DNA from: CAZQFV01 sp964592645
GTDB lineage: Bacteria > Chloroflexota > Chloroflexia > DTKN01
NCBI GenBank assembly: GCA_964592645.1
Contig: CAZQFV010000002.1
Span: 124,001 to 188,000 of the forward strand
Direction: 5' to 3'
DNA: 64,000 bases
Below, in pieces: positions 21,429-29,677 of the stretch. Position numbers and translations under genes: made by a program. Each line of letters begins with the position of its first letter. Position 1 is the first letter of the stretch. The notes under the pieces are model-generated. The model ran no database searches, was not told the DNA's origin, and saw only the letters and a list, made by a program, of their open reading frames with translations.

Positions 21429-23989
21429 TCCTGGGAACGCTGCTGCTCGCCGTCGCTTTCCTGGCGGCCCTTGGCGGGGCCGCTGCCGCCGCCAGCGTGA
21501 TCCGCGGGTTCCGGGCCGGCCTCTCCTGGATGCGCCTGCTGGCCTACGCCGCGCTGGCCTGTGCTGCCCTCTCCTCTCTCCTTCTGCTGGGGCTGATCCT
21601 GGCCCAGCGCTACGACGTTTCCTACGTCTACCAGTATACCTCCCGGGACCTGGCCCTGGGCTACCGCCTTGCGGCCTTCTGGGCCGGGCCGCAGGGCTCC
21701 TTCCTGCTGTGGCTGCTGCTGGCGGCGATCCTGACCGTGCTGCAGATCCGCCGCTCCCGCCAGCTCGAACCGTATGTCCTCTTCTTCACGCTGCTGGTGC
21801 AGGCCGCCCTGGCGATCTTGCTGCTCGCGGACAACCCCTTTCTCCCCCTGGGCTCGGCCGTCGTCGACGGCCTGGGCATGCACCCGCTCCTGCAGAACCC
21901 CTGGATGGTGGCCCATCCGCCGGCCCTCTTTGTCGGCTACGCCGGCCTGACCCTGCCCTTCGCCTACGCCCTGGCCGGCCTGTGGCGCCGGGACTATGAC
22001 GAGTGGGCCGGCCTGGCCCTGCCATGGGCCCTGCTGGGCTGGTTCTTCCTGGGCCTGGGCATTTACCTGGGGGCTTACTGGTCCTACGAGACGCTCGGCT
22101 GGGGCGGCTACTGGGGCTGGGACCTGGTGGAGAACAGCTCGCTTATCCCCTGGCTGACCGGCACGGCGCTCCTGCACGGCCTGTTGATCCAGCGCTACCG
22201 CCAGCGCCTGCGCCAGGGCAACTTGATCCTGGCCATCGGCACCTTCCTGCTCATCCTCTACGCCGCTTGCCTGACGCGCAGCGGCATCCTCGGCGGGATC
22301 TCGAACCACTCCTTTGTCGCCTCCGGCCTGGCCCCCTGGATGGCCGGCCTGCTCCTGATCATGACCGCCGTGGGCGTCTACTTCCTGGTCGCGCGCTGGC
22401 GCGACATCCCGCGCAGCCCGGTCTTTGCCGGGAAGGAGGACGAGCCGCTCCGGGAGGGCGACCTGCGTGGCACCGTGGGCCTGGGGCCGGCCACCTGGCT
22501 CTCCCGCGACCTGGCGTTTCTCCTGGCCATCGTCGTCCTCCTCTTCGCCGCGGCCCCGGTCTGGATAGGGACGGTGGTCCCCGTGGTCTCTGGTCTTTTG
22601 CTGCCGCGGACCTTCTTGGTGGACGTGGCGTTCTATCCCCGGACGATGGCCCTCCCGACCCTGCTCCTGCTCTTGCTCCTGTGCGTCTGCCCCCTGCTCG
22701 GCTGGCAGGAGAGCGCATGGCGGCGGTTGCGCCGGCTCCTGGCGATCCCGGCCCTCCTGTCCATCGCCGGGGCCGCGGTCGCCTTCCTCCTGGGGGTCCG
22801 CCAGCCCCTCTGGCTGCTCTTTGTGCTGTTGGGGACCTTTGCTCTGGCGGCCAACATCCTCATGATCGTGCGCGCCGTCCGCGGCGGCGTCCTGCGCCTG
22901 GGCGGGTATCTAACCCACGTCGGAGTCGGTCTGGTCATCATCGGCATCGTGGCCTCGGCGGCCTACAACGTCGAGAGCCCGGTCCTGGCCCTTGCCGAGG
23001 GACAACCCCAGTCGGCCCTGGGGTACAGCTTCACCTTCCTGGGATGGCAGGAGACGCCGGGCGAGAGGCCGGCCCTGCGCCTGGATGTGCAGCGGAGCGG
23101 CGAGCGTTTCATCGCCCGGCCGGCGCTGTACAGCAATCCCCAGGACAACAGCGTGCTGGCCGCGCCCTATATCCGCAAGTACCTGGCGTATGACCTCTAC
23201 ATCGCCGCGAACGGCTACGATCCGGGCGCCGAGCTGGAGACGGTTTCGGTGTCCGAGGCCCAGACCGTGTACGCTGCGGGCTACACGCTGACGCTGCGCT
23301 CCCTGACCCGCATCGGTCCGGATGTCGAGGCCGTGCTGGACGTGGGTGCCGACGGCCAGCGCCGCCTGATCACGGCGACCTATCCCTACAGCGACACCAC
23401 GGCCCCGCTCCGCCCGGTGAGCCTGCCAGGCGGCGGCCTGCTGGCCGTCGGCCAGGTGGTCTTTCCCCCGCCCGGCGAGGTGCCGGTGATCGAGGGCGAT
23501 CCCACGGTGGTGGGCAATTTCACGGTGATGATGTTGAGCTTCTCTCCTCACGGGCCGGGGGGCAGCTCGTCCGGGATCGTCCTGGAGGTCATCGGGCCCG
23601 GGGTGGCGGAGGTGATCACCCCGACGCTGACCGTAGGAAGTACCGGCGAGGTGATGTCCACGCCCATCGAGGTGGCCCCGGGCATCTATGTGCAGGTGAC
23701 GCGGATGGCGGTGGAGCAGCGCATGGCCTGGGTCAAGCTGTCCGGGATCGATATGCCGTCTGTGCCCGGGGTGGCGCTGCTCAATATCCAGCCGGCCGGG
23801 GGCAACCATGGGGTGGCCCGCGTGCAGGTGAGCATCAAGCCGGGGATCAACCTGCTCTGGCTTGGCGGGCTGCTCTTGCTCCTGGGGACGCTGGTGGCGC
23901 TGCTGCGACGTTGGCGGGAAGGCCGCGCGGCGCAAGATTCGAAGTCTGGAGGTGCAGCATGGCGCAGAGAAACAATCGGCAATGGCTGA
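21425..23989 (+). CDS. ccmF: Cytochrome c haem lyase subunit CcmF
   Basis: An 854-residue polytopic protein of the HemeHandling (CcmF/NrfE) family, which transfers haem from CcmE to apocytochromes. The tryptophan-rich WWD-type loop is GWGGYWGWDLVENSSLIPWL at about 226-245. VAHPPALFVGYAG and HSFVASGLAPWM carry conserved His residues. The C-terminal 250 residues form a periplasmic domain before the last helix (INLLWLGGLLLLLGTLVALLRRW). The other ccm genes (ABCD, H) are not in the window. The 3' end overlaps the PDZ gene by 31 bp. Confidence 0.9.
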   Translation: MILGTLLLAVAFLAALGGAAAAASVIRGFRAGLSWMRLLAYAALACAALSSLLLLGLILAQRYDVSYVYQYTSRDLALGYRLAAFWAGPQGSFLLWLLLAAILTVLQIRRSRQLEPYVLFFTLLVQAALAILLLADNPFLPLGSAVVDGLGMHPLLQNPWMVAHPPALFVGYAGLTLPFAYALAGLWRRDYDEWAGLALPWALLGWFFLGLGIYLGAYWSYETLGWGGYWGWDLVENSSLIPWLTGTALLHGLLIQRYRQRLRQGNLILAIGTFLLILYAACLTRSGILGGISNHSFVASGLAPWMAGLLLIMTAVGVYFLVARWRDIPRSPVFAGKEDEPLREGDLRGTVGLGPATWLSRDLAFLLAIVVLLFAAAPVWIGTVVPVVSGLLLPRTFLVDVAFYPRTMALPTLLLLLLLCVCPLLGWQESAWRRLRRLLAIPALLSIAGAAVAFLLGVRQPLWLLFVLLGTFALAANILMIVRAVRGGVLRLGGYLTHVGVGLVIIGIVASAAYNVESPVLALAEGQPQSALGYSFTFLGWQETPGERPALRLDVQRSGERFIARPALYSNPQDNSVLAAPYIRKYLAYDLYIAANGYDPGAELETVSVSEAQTVYAAGYTLTLRSLTRIGPDVEAVLDVGADGQRRLITATYPYSDTTAPLRPVSLPGGGLLAVGQVVFPPPGEVPVIEGDPTVVGNFTVMMLSFSPHGPGGSSSGIVLEVIGPGVAEVITPTLTVGSTGEVMSTPIEVAPGIYVQVTRMAVEQRMAWVKLSGIDMPSVPGVALLNIQPAGGNHGVARVQVSIKPGINLLWLGGLLLLLGTLVALLRRWREGRAAQDSKSGGAAWRRETIGNG

Positions 23990-24465
23990 TCGCCCTGATC
24001 GCCGCCCTGTTCGGCCTGTTCCTGGGCCTGCTCTGCGGGGTGCTCGGCGGTGGGGTAATTGGGTTCTGGATTGGGCGCGGGCCGGCCACTCCCCTGGGCT
24101 GCTGGCCCGGGGAGACGCCCTACCGACAGCCGGAGGCCCCGGCGGAGACAACATCCCCGCCGGCCGGGCCGACGCCGCGCCCCCAGCTCCGGGGCGGCGC
24201 CCTGGTGCTGGAGGTGCTGGAGGATACGCCGGCGGCGCGGGCCGGCCTCCGGCCGGGGGATATCATCGTGGCGGTCGATGGACGGGAGGTGACGGCGGAA
24301 CAGTCCTTGAGCAAGCTCATCGCCCAGCACAAGCCGGGAGAGCGCGTGTCGCTTGAAGTCCAGCGGCAGAGCGGGACGATGCGCCTGGAGGTGGTCCTGG
24401 TGGAGAACCCCCGGCAGCCGGGCCAGGGGTACCTGGGCGTGCGGGTGCAGGACCTGGTGCGATAG
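23959..24465 (+). CDS. Membrane-anchored PDZ domain protein
   Basis: A 168-residue protein. A glycine-rich transmembrane segment (about 9-38, LIALIAALFGLFLGLLCGVL) is followed by a Pro-rich linker and one PDZ domain (about 70-150) with the carboxylate-binding region GGALVLEVLEDTPAARAGL and RPGDIIVAVDG. No protease domain is attached, unlike HtrA/DegP, so it is probably an adaptor for exported substrates. The ATG lies inside the end of ccmF (31-bp overlap) with GGAGG upstream, so it is part of the ccm operon. A role in presenting apocytochromes is speculation. Confidence 0.8.
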   Translation: MAQRNNRQWLIALIAALFGLFLGLLCGVLGGGVIGFWIGRGPATPLGCWPGETPYRQPEAPAETTSPPAGPTPRPQLRGGALVLEVLEDTPAARAGLRPGDIIVAVDGREVTAEQSLSKLIAQHKPGERVSLEVQRQSGTMRLEVVLVENPRQPGQGYLGVRVQDLVR

Positions 24466-24577
24466 GCGAACCGCTTGCGTAGTTTGGCGATCGTGTGCCC
24501 GGGGCTCCGGGCAAGCGGGCGCAAGACTTTAGTGGGCGAACCGTTCGAGCGGCGGGTACGCCGAAAAGGAGGCCACG

Positions 24578-25684
24578 ATGCCCGAAGTCTACAACGAGTC
24601 CACCGGCTGGTGTCCCTTTGCCCTGCAACGACATTCGCCCAACTACTGGGCGGGGCACTATGGCAGCGTCCTGGCCGTCGTCATGCACATCGCCGCTGGG
24701 GGATACCAGCCGAGCATCGACTGGCTGTGCAGCCCGGCCAGCGGCGTCTCGTCCCACTTTATCGTCTCCAAAGGCGGCGAGATCACCCAGATGGTGTCGA
24801 TCTACAACAGCGCCCGGGCCAACGGACTGTCCTGGTCGGCCGGCCGCTGGAAGAATGCCCGCGGCAAGTTCGTGGCCCCGACCTGGGACAGCATCATCGT
24901 CGGCGTCAACCCCAATCTCTATACGGTCAGCATCGAGCACGAGGGCTTTCCCGAGGAGCTGCGGACGCCGCAGATGCAGGACGCCGACATCCGGTTGCTG
25001 CGCTGGCTCGCCGGTAAGCTGCACCTGCGGTACGAGCCGGGCCGCTCGCTGATCGGCCATCGCGACATCGACCCGGTGGACAAGGGGTTCTGCCCCGGGC
25101 CGCACATGGACCTGGCCGCGCTGGCCGCCGCGGCCAACGACCCAACGGAGCAGTTCCCCCCCATCAGCCGCGACTCGCCCATCGTCGGGCCGCCCACCGG
25201 GCCGGAGTACAAGGCGGTCGCCTACATCAAGGCTCGTCTCAAGGCCGGGTCGGAGTACAGGAACGATGTCGAGGTCATCGTCGGCTACTACTGGTGCCAC
25301 GCCCTGGCGGTGGGGGTGGATCCCTTTATGGCCGTGGCCCAGTGCGTGCACGAGACCGATTCGCTGAACTCGAACTGGGCGGCGCGCCCGCGGCGCAACC
25401 CGGCCGGCCTGGGGGTACACCAGGAGGGCGGGCTCTCCTTCCCTACCTGGAACGACGCGGTACAGGCGCACCTCGGCCAGTTGTTGGCCTATGCCCTCAC
25501 CGACGCCCAGGCCACCGAACTCCAGCGGCAGATGATGCTGCGCAACCCGCGGCACCCGCTGATCCCCGCCCAGCAGCGGGGGATCGCCCCGCGCTGGAAG
25601 GACCTCGGCGGGATCTGGACGGCCAACCCGGCCTACGCCGAGGGCGTCGTCCGGCGGGCCCAGGAGATGTTGGCCGCCGTCTAG
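24578..25684 (+). CDS. N-acetylmuramoyl-L-alanine amidase (amidase_2 fold) with C-terminal domain
   Basis: A 368-residue protein. The amidase_2/PGRP zinc site is visible: MHIAAGG (H37), GHRDIDP (H161) and FCPGPH (C172), with SSHFIV between. It should cut the MurNAc-L-Ala amide bond. Residues 205-368 form a second domain (AYIKARLKAGSEY, VAQCVHETDSLNSNWAA, NPAGLGVHQ) resembling glucosaminidase/lysozyme-like folds with a candidate catalytic Glu. No signal peptide is seen, which is unusual for a wall enzyme and recalls phage endolysins, but no other phage gene is present. The preceding 110 bp hold a GCCCGG/CCGGGC hairpin. AAAGGAGG precedes the ATG. Confidence 0.8.
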   Translation: MPEVYNESTGWCPFALQRHSPNYWAGHYGSVLAVVMHIAAGGYQPSIDWLCSPASGVSSHFIVSKGGEITQMVSIYNSARANGLSWSAGRWKNARGKFVAPTWDSIIVGVNPNLYTVSIEHEGFPEELRTPQMQDADIRLLRWLAGKLHLRYEPGRSLIGHRDIDPVDKGFCPGPHMDLAALAAAANDPTEQFPPISRDSPIVGPPTGPEYKAVAYIKARLKAGSEYRNDVEVIVGYYWCHALAVGVDPFMAVAQCVHETDSLNSNWAARPRRNPAGLGVHQEGGLSFPTWNDAVQAHLGQLLAYALTDAQATELQRQMMLRNPRHPLIPAQQRGIAPRWKDLGGIWTANPAYAEGVVRRAQEMLAAV

Positions 25685-25699
25685 ACGATGGGCTGACTG

Positions 25700-25993
25700 G
25701 TGGGCATCCTCCTGTTCCTGGTCGGTGCGATGGCCGGGATCTATTTTCCCGACCTGGACAGGCGGCCGTCCTTTTTGCTCCATCGCTCCATCCTGACGCA
25801 CAACGCTTTCCTGCCGCTCCTGCCGGCGCTCTTCTTCCACCGCCGGAAGGAGCCGGCGCTGCGCCCGCCGACCATCGGCCTGGGCGAGGCCCCGGCGGTC
25901 CACCTGGCCTTTGACCTGTTCCCCAAGGACTGGAGCGGCTACGCCCCGATCTCCTGGCCCTTTTTCGGGCGGCACTGGCGGTGGCGGTCGTGA
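25700..25993 (+). pseudogene. Possible truncated or frameshifted membrane protein
   Basis: A 97-residue GTG-start frame reading GILLFLVGAMAGIYFPDLDRR, then LLHRSILTHN and VHLAFDLFP. The PDLD...HRSxxTHN pattern is that of YdjM/DUF457-type membrane metal-dependent hydrolases, which are longer and continue with membrane helices. Here the frame ends FGRHWRWRS. The adjacent frame continues with a hydrophobic run (AALAVAVVIALLGRSWF), so a frameshift near 25965-25985 may have removed the last helix. It could also be a genuine short protein. Confidence 0.45.
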
Positions 25994-26042
25994 TCGCCCT
26001 CCTCGGGCGGTCCTGGTTCAATGCAGAAATCCGGTTTTGTGG

Positions 26043-26048
26043 TATAAT
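26043..26048 (+). promoter_or_regulatory. Extended -10 box upstream of the serC-like gene
   Basis: TGTGGTATAAT ending at 26048. The -35 is poor, so the TG extension probably matters. Leader is about 95 nt. Confidence 0.5.
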
Positions 26049-26148
26049 AGCCCTGCTACGCCGCAGGGACAGTCGGACAGAGTCGTTCGTGCCCGGCACG
26101 GCGCGGGGCAGCGCTATGCCGGGAGGATTCCCAGAAAAGGAGGTTTGT

Positions 26149-27219
26149 ATGGTCCCCAAACTGTTCATCCCCGGGCCAACCCACGTGCGGGAAGAGATCC
26201 TGCAGGCCCAAGCCGCGCCGATGATCGGCCACCGTATGCCCGAGTACAGCGATCTGCAGAAGGCCGTCACCCCCAAGCTCCAGCAGCTCCTCTACACCCA
26301 GCAGCGCGTCTACCTCTACACCTCTTCTTCCAGCGGGGTGATGGAGGGGACGGTGCGCCAGGCCTCGGTCAAGCGCGTGCTCAACTTTGCCAACGGCGAC
26401 TTTGCCGGCCGCTGGCACAGCATGACCAAGCGCAGCGGCGTGCCATGCGACAAGGTCGAGGTGCCCCTGGGCCAGGCGATCACCCCCGACCTGGTCGACG
26501 AGAGCCTCGCCAAGGGCGACTATGACGCCATCACCGTGGTCATGAACGAGACCTCGACCGGCGTCATGAGCCCGATCCGCGAGATCGCCGAGCTGGTGCA
26601 CAAGAAATACCCCGACGTACTGATCCTGGTGGATGCCGTCTCCTGCATGGCCGGCGTCAAGATCGAGTTCGACGCCTGGGGGCTGGATGTCTGCCTGGCC
26701 GGCGTGCAAAAGTGTTTCGCCCTGCCGGCCGGCCTGACCATCTGCGCCGTCAGCGAGCGCGCCCGCCAGCGGGCCACGCAGGTCCAGTTCCCGGGCTACT
26801 ACTTTGCCTACGACCAGATGGACAAGTCCTACGACAAGTGGCAGACCCCGGCCACGCCGTGCATCAGCATCATCCAGGCCCTGAACCGCCAACTGGACGA
26901 TATGCTGGCCGAGGGGTTGGACAACCGCTGGGCGCGCCACGAGGCCATGGCCAACCTAGTTCAGCAGTGGGCCCGCCGCTACTTTGCCCTCTACTCGGAC
27001 GGCCCCTACCTGTCCAAGACCGTCAGCAACATCACCAACACCCGCAACATCGATATCAAGTTCCTCAACGGCGAGCTGCGCAAGCGCGGCGCGATCATCT
27101 CCGACGGCTACGGCGACCTGAAGGGCAAGTGCTTCCGCATCGCCCACATGGGGGACCTGACGGTGGCCGACATCCAGTGGCTGTTGGAGCAGATCAACGA
27201 TATCCTGGGGCTCAAGTAG
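26149..27219 (+). CDS. Class V aminotransferase (phosphoserine or serine-glyoxylate/pyruvate type)
   Basis: A 356-residue fold-type I PLP enzyme. It begins LFIPGPTHVREEIL, has NETSTGVMSPI, D162 in LVDAVSCMAG and the PLP lysine K188 in LAGVQKCFALPAG. By sequence it belongs to the alanine-glyoxylate/serine-pyruvate aminotransferase group. Placement directly before serA and a DUF1015 gene suggests it acts as phosphoserine aminotransferase (SerC function) in serine synthesis, as in other bacteria with this gene trio. AAAGGAGG precedes the ATG. Confidence 0.85.
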   Translation: MVPKLFIPGPTHVREEILQAQAAPMIGHRMPEYSDLQKAVTPKLQQLLYTQQRVYLYTSSSSGVMEGTVRQASVKRVLNFANGDFAGRWHSMTKRSGVPCDKVEVPLGQAITPDLVDESLAKGDYDAITVVMNETSTGVMSPIREIAELVHKKYPDVLILVDAVSCMAGVKIEFDAWGLDVCLAGVQKCFALPAGLTICAVSERARQRATQVQFPGYYFAYDQMDKSYDKWQTPATPCISIIQALNRQLDDMLAEGLDNRWARHEAMANLVQQWARRYFALYSDGPYLSKTVSNITNTRNIDIKFLNGELRKRGAIISDGYGDLKGKCFRIAHMGDLTVADIQWLLEQINDILGLK

Positions 27220-27293
27220 AGCAAGCGGCAGGAGGCAAGAATCAGGAGCCGGGAAACCGTGTCCTGGACTGATGAACTGCCTGGAGGTAGAAG

Positions 27294-28205
27294 ATGAAAC
27301 TCCTGATCTGTGATCCCACCGAAAAAGAGGCTGTCGAGATGATGCGCCGGGCCGGCATCGAGGTCGACGTCCGCGACGATATCACGCCGGCCGACCTGGA
27401 GGCCGTCGTGGGCCAGTACGACGCCCTCGTCGTGCGCAGCCGCACCAAGGTGACGGCCGCGGTCATCGACCGGGGCCTGCCGCGCCTGAAGCTGATCATC
27501 CGTGGCGGCGTGGGCGTGGACAATATCGACGTCAAGCATGCCGAGGCCAAGGGGGTGGAGGTGCGCAACACCCCGGCCGCTTCCTCCAACTCGGTAGCCG
27601 AACTGACCTTGGGCTACATGCTGGCCCTGGCCCGCCAGATCCCGCAGGCTACGGCCTCGATGAAGGCCGGCCAGTGGGAGAAGAAGGCCTTTAGCGAAGG
27701 GATCGAGCTGGCCGGCAAGACGCTCGGCCTGATCGGTTGCGGACGCATCGGCACCCTGGTGGCTCAGAAGGCCTTTGCCCTCGGCATGACCGTCCTCGGC
27801 TGCGATCCCTACGTCTGTAACTGGGACCGGTGCGTCCACGGCACCAACCTGGAGGAAGTGCTGGCCAAGTCCGACTTTATCTCCCTGCACGTCCCCCTGA
27901 CGCCCGAGACCAGGAATGTCCTCAACGCCGAGACCCTGGCCCGGACCAAGCGCGGCGTCTATATCATCAACTGCGGCCGCGGCGGCACCGTCGACGAGGC
28001 CGCCCTCTACGATGCTATCGTCAGCGGCCAGGTGGCCGGCGCCGCGCTCGACGTCTTTGCCGACGAGAAAGAGGAGCGCGGCAAGCGGCTCATGGCGCTG
28101 CCCCAGGTCATCGGCTCACCGCACGTCGGCGCCGGCACCAAGGAGGCCACATCCCGTGTCGGGGCCGAGGTGGCCCAAATCGCCATCGAGTTCAGCAAGC
28201 GCTAG
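27294..28205 (+). CDS. serA: D-3-phosphoglycerate dehydrogenase (short form)
   Basis: A 303-residue D-2-hydroxyacid dehydrogenase catalysing the first step of serine synthesis. The NAD-binding GCGRIG is at 148-153. The catalytic triad is R229 (INCGRGG), a Glu near 258-260 (FADEKEE) and H277 (GSPHVGAGT). It lacks the C-terminal ACT/ASB regulatory domain of long SerA proteins, so serine feedback is not expected through that route. It lies 74 bp after the serC-like gene. Confidence 0.92.
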   Translation: MKLLICDPTEKEAVEMMRRAGIEVDVRDDITPADLEAVVGQYDALVVRSRTKVTAAVIDRGLPRLKLIIRGGVGVDNIDVKHAEAKGVEVRNTPAASSNSVAELTLGYMLALARQIPQATASMKAGQWEKKAFSEGIELAGKTLGLIGCGRIGTLVAQKAFALGMTVLGCDPYVCNWDRCVHGTNLEEVLAKSDFISLHVPLTPETRNVLNAETLARTKRGVYIINCGRGGTVDEAALYDAIVSGQVAGAALDVFADEKEERGKRLMALPQVIGSPHVGAGTKEATSRVGAEVAQIAIEFSKR

Positions 28206-28206
28206 C

Positions 28207-28239
28207 GCGAGCAGGGGCGGCTCGGCCGCCCCTGCTCGC
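28207..28239. terminator. Perfect 15-bp hairpin after serA
   Basis: GCGAGCAGGGGCGGC/GCCGCCCCTGCTCGC with a 3-nt loop, two bases after the serA stop. It has no T-run and is followed at once by a second palindrome, so it is either a terminator, an mRNA-stabilising 3' end or a mobile palindrome. Confidence 0.6.
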
Positions 28240-28241
28240 TT

Positions 28242-28272
28242 CGTGGGGGCGACCGCCGTGGCCGCCCCCACG
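28242..28272. repeat. GTGGGGGCGACC palindrome, copy A
   Basis: CGTGGGGGCG (28242-28251) inverted as CGCCCCCACG (28263-28272). Nearly identical to the palindrome at 45017-45049. Lies in the serA-DUF1015 gap. Confidence 0.75.
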
Positions 28273-28294
28273 AGTATCTGAAAGGAGACTGCCC

Positions 28295-29611
28295 ATGGCC
28301 AACATCCGACCGTTTCGCGGCGTCCGCTACAACCCGGCCAGGGTCCCCGACCTCTCGGCTGTGGTTAGCCAGCCCTACGACCGCATCGAGCACGGGCTGC
28401 AGGACCGCTACTACGCCCTGAGCCCGTACAACGTGGTGCGCCTGGTCAAGGGGTACGAGCGCCCGGGCGATAGCGAGGGCGATAACGTCTACACCCGGGC
28501 CCGCGACTACTTCCGCCTGTGGCTCACCGAGGAGGTCCTGCTGCGGGAGGGCGAGCCGGCCCTCTACGTCCTGCAGCAGACCTTTCGCCTGCCCGACGGC
28601 AGCACCCGCATGCGCCAGGGGCTGATGGCCGCCTTCGAGCTGACCGCCTTCGACGAGGGCATCGTCCTGCCGCACGAGCGCACCCTCTCCGGCCCCAAGG
28701 TGGACCGGCTGAACCTGATGCGTGCCACCGCGGTGCACTTTGAACACGTCTTTATGCTCTACCCGGGGAACGATGTCAACCCCATCCTGGCCCCGCTCCT
28801 CGAGCGGCAGCGGCCGGCCGAGCTGCGCGAGCTGTACGAGGGCGATGTGCTGCAGCGCTTCTGGACCGTAACCGATCCCCAGGCCATCGCCGCCGTCGTC
28901 GAGACGCTGGCCCCGAAGCGCAACCTGATCATCGCCGACGGCCACCATCGCTACGAGACGACGCTGAACTACCGCGACGAGATGCGCGCCAAGCATCCCG
29001 AGGCGCCGCACAACGCCGGCTTCAACTACCGCCTGGTGACGTTGGTCAGCATGGAGGATCCGGGCCTGGTCATCCTGCCGACGCACCGCCTGATCCACTC
29101 CTATGGGCGGCTGCGGCCGGCCGAGGCGCTGGCCAAGGCTCGCGAATACTTTGAGGTCCTGCCGGTCGCCGACCGCCCGGCCATGGAGGCCGCCCTGGCC
29201 CAGGCCGACCCCCAGCACCCGCGCCTGGGCTTTTACGACGGCACCTACAGCGTGCTGACACTGCGCGACCCGGCCGTTTTGGAGCGCCTCCTGCCCGAGC
29301 ATTCGGCCGACTGGCGCCTGCTCGATGTCAGCGTCATCCACGAGCTGTTCATCGAGCGCGTCTTGGGCATCGACAAGGGCGCGGTGGAGCGCAAGGAGAA
29401 CATCGACTACCTGCGCGATGCGCAGATCGGCTACGATGCGGTCGACCGCAAAAAGGCCGAGTTCATGCTCGTGCTCAACCCCACGCGCATGGAGCAGGTG
29501 CGCGCCTGCACCGCGGCCGGCGAAAAGATGCCGCAGAAATCCACCGACTTTTACCCCAAGGTTATCACCGGCCTGGTGTTCCTGCCGGTGGGCGCGGGGG
29601 AACGCCTATAG
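28295..29611 (+). CDS. DUF1015 family protein
   Basis: A 438-residue soluble protein. It begins MANIRPFRGVRYN (the conserved RPFxGxRY opening) with SQPYDRI, the hallmark IADGHHRYETTLNYRDEM near 212-229, and KENIDYLRD near the end. DUF1015 proteins are broadly conserved in bacteria and archaea without firm biochemical assignment, and are commonly encoded beside serA/serC, as here. The HHR motif suggests a nuclease- or phosphatase-like active site, which is inference. It is the third gene of the serine cluster, with AAAGGAG before the ATG. Confidence 0.9.
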   Translation: MANIRPFRGVRYNPARVPDLSAVVSQPYDRIEHGLQDRYYALSPYNVVRLVKGYERPGDSEGDNVYTRARDYFRLWLTEEVLLREGEPALYVLQQTFRLPDGSTRMRQGLMAAFELTAFDEGIVLPHERTLSGPKVDRLNLMRATAVHFEHVFMLYPGNDVNPILAPLLERQRPAELRELYEGDVLQRFWTVTDPQAIAAVVETLAPKRNLIIADGHHRYETTLNYRDEMRAKHPEAPHNAGFNYRLVTLVSMEDPGLVILPTHRLIHSYGRLRPAEALAKAREYFEVLPVADRPAMEAALAQADPQHPRLGFYDGTYSVLTLRDPAVLERLLPEHSADWRLLDVSVIHELFIERVLGIDKGAVERKENIDYLRDAQIGYDAVDRKKAEFMLVLNPTRMEQVRACTAAGEKMPQKSTDFYPKVITGLVFLPVGAGERL

Positions 29612-29677
29612 TCGCCGGTCGGAGACAGCGGGATTGGGCCTTGGGGCCGGCAAGCGCGCGGGGGCCGGACCGGCGGA

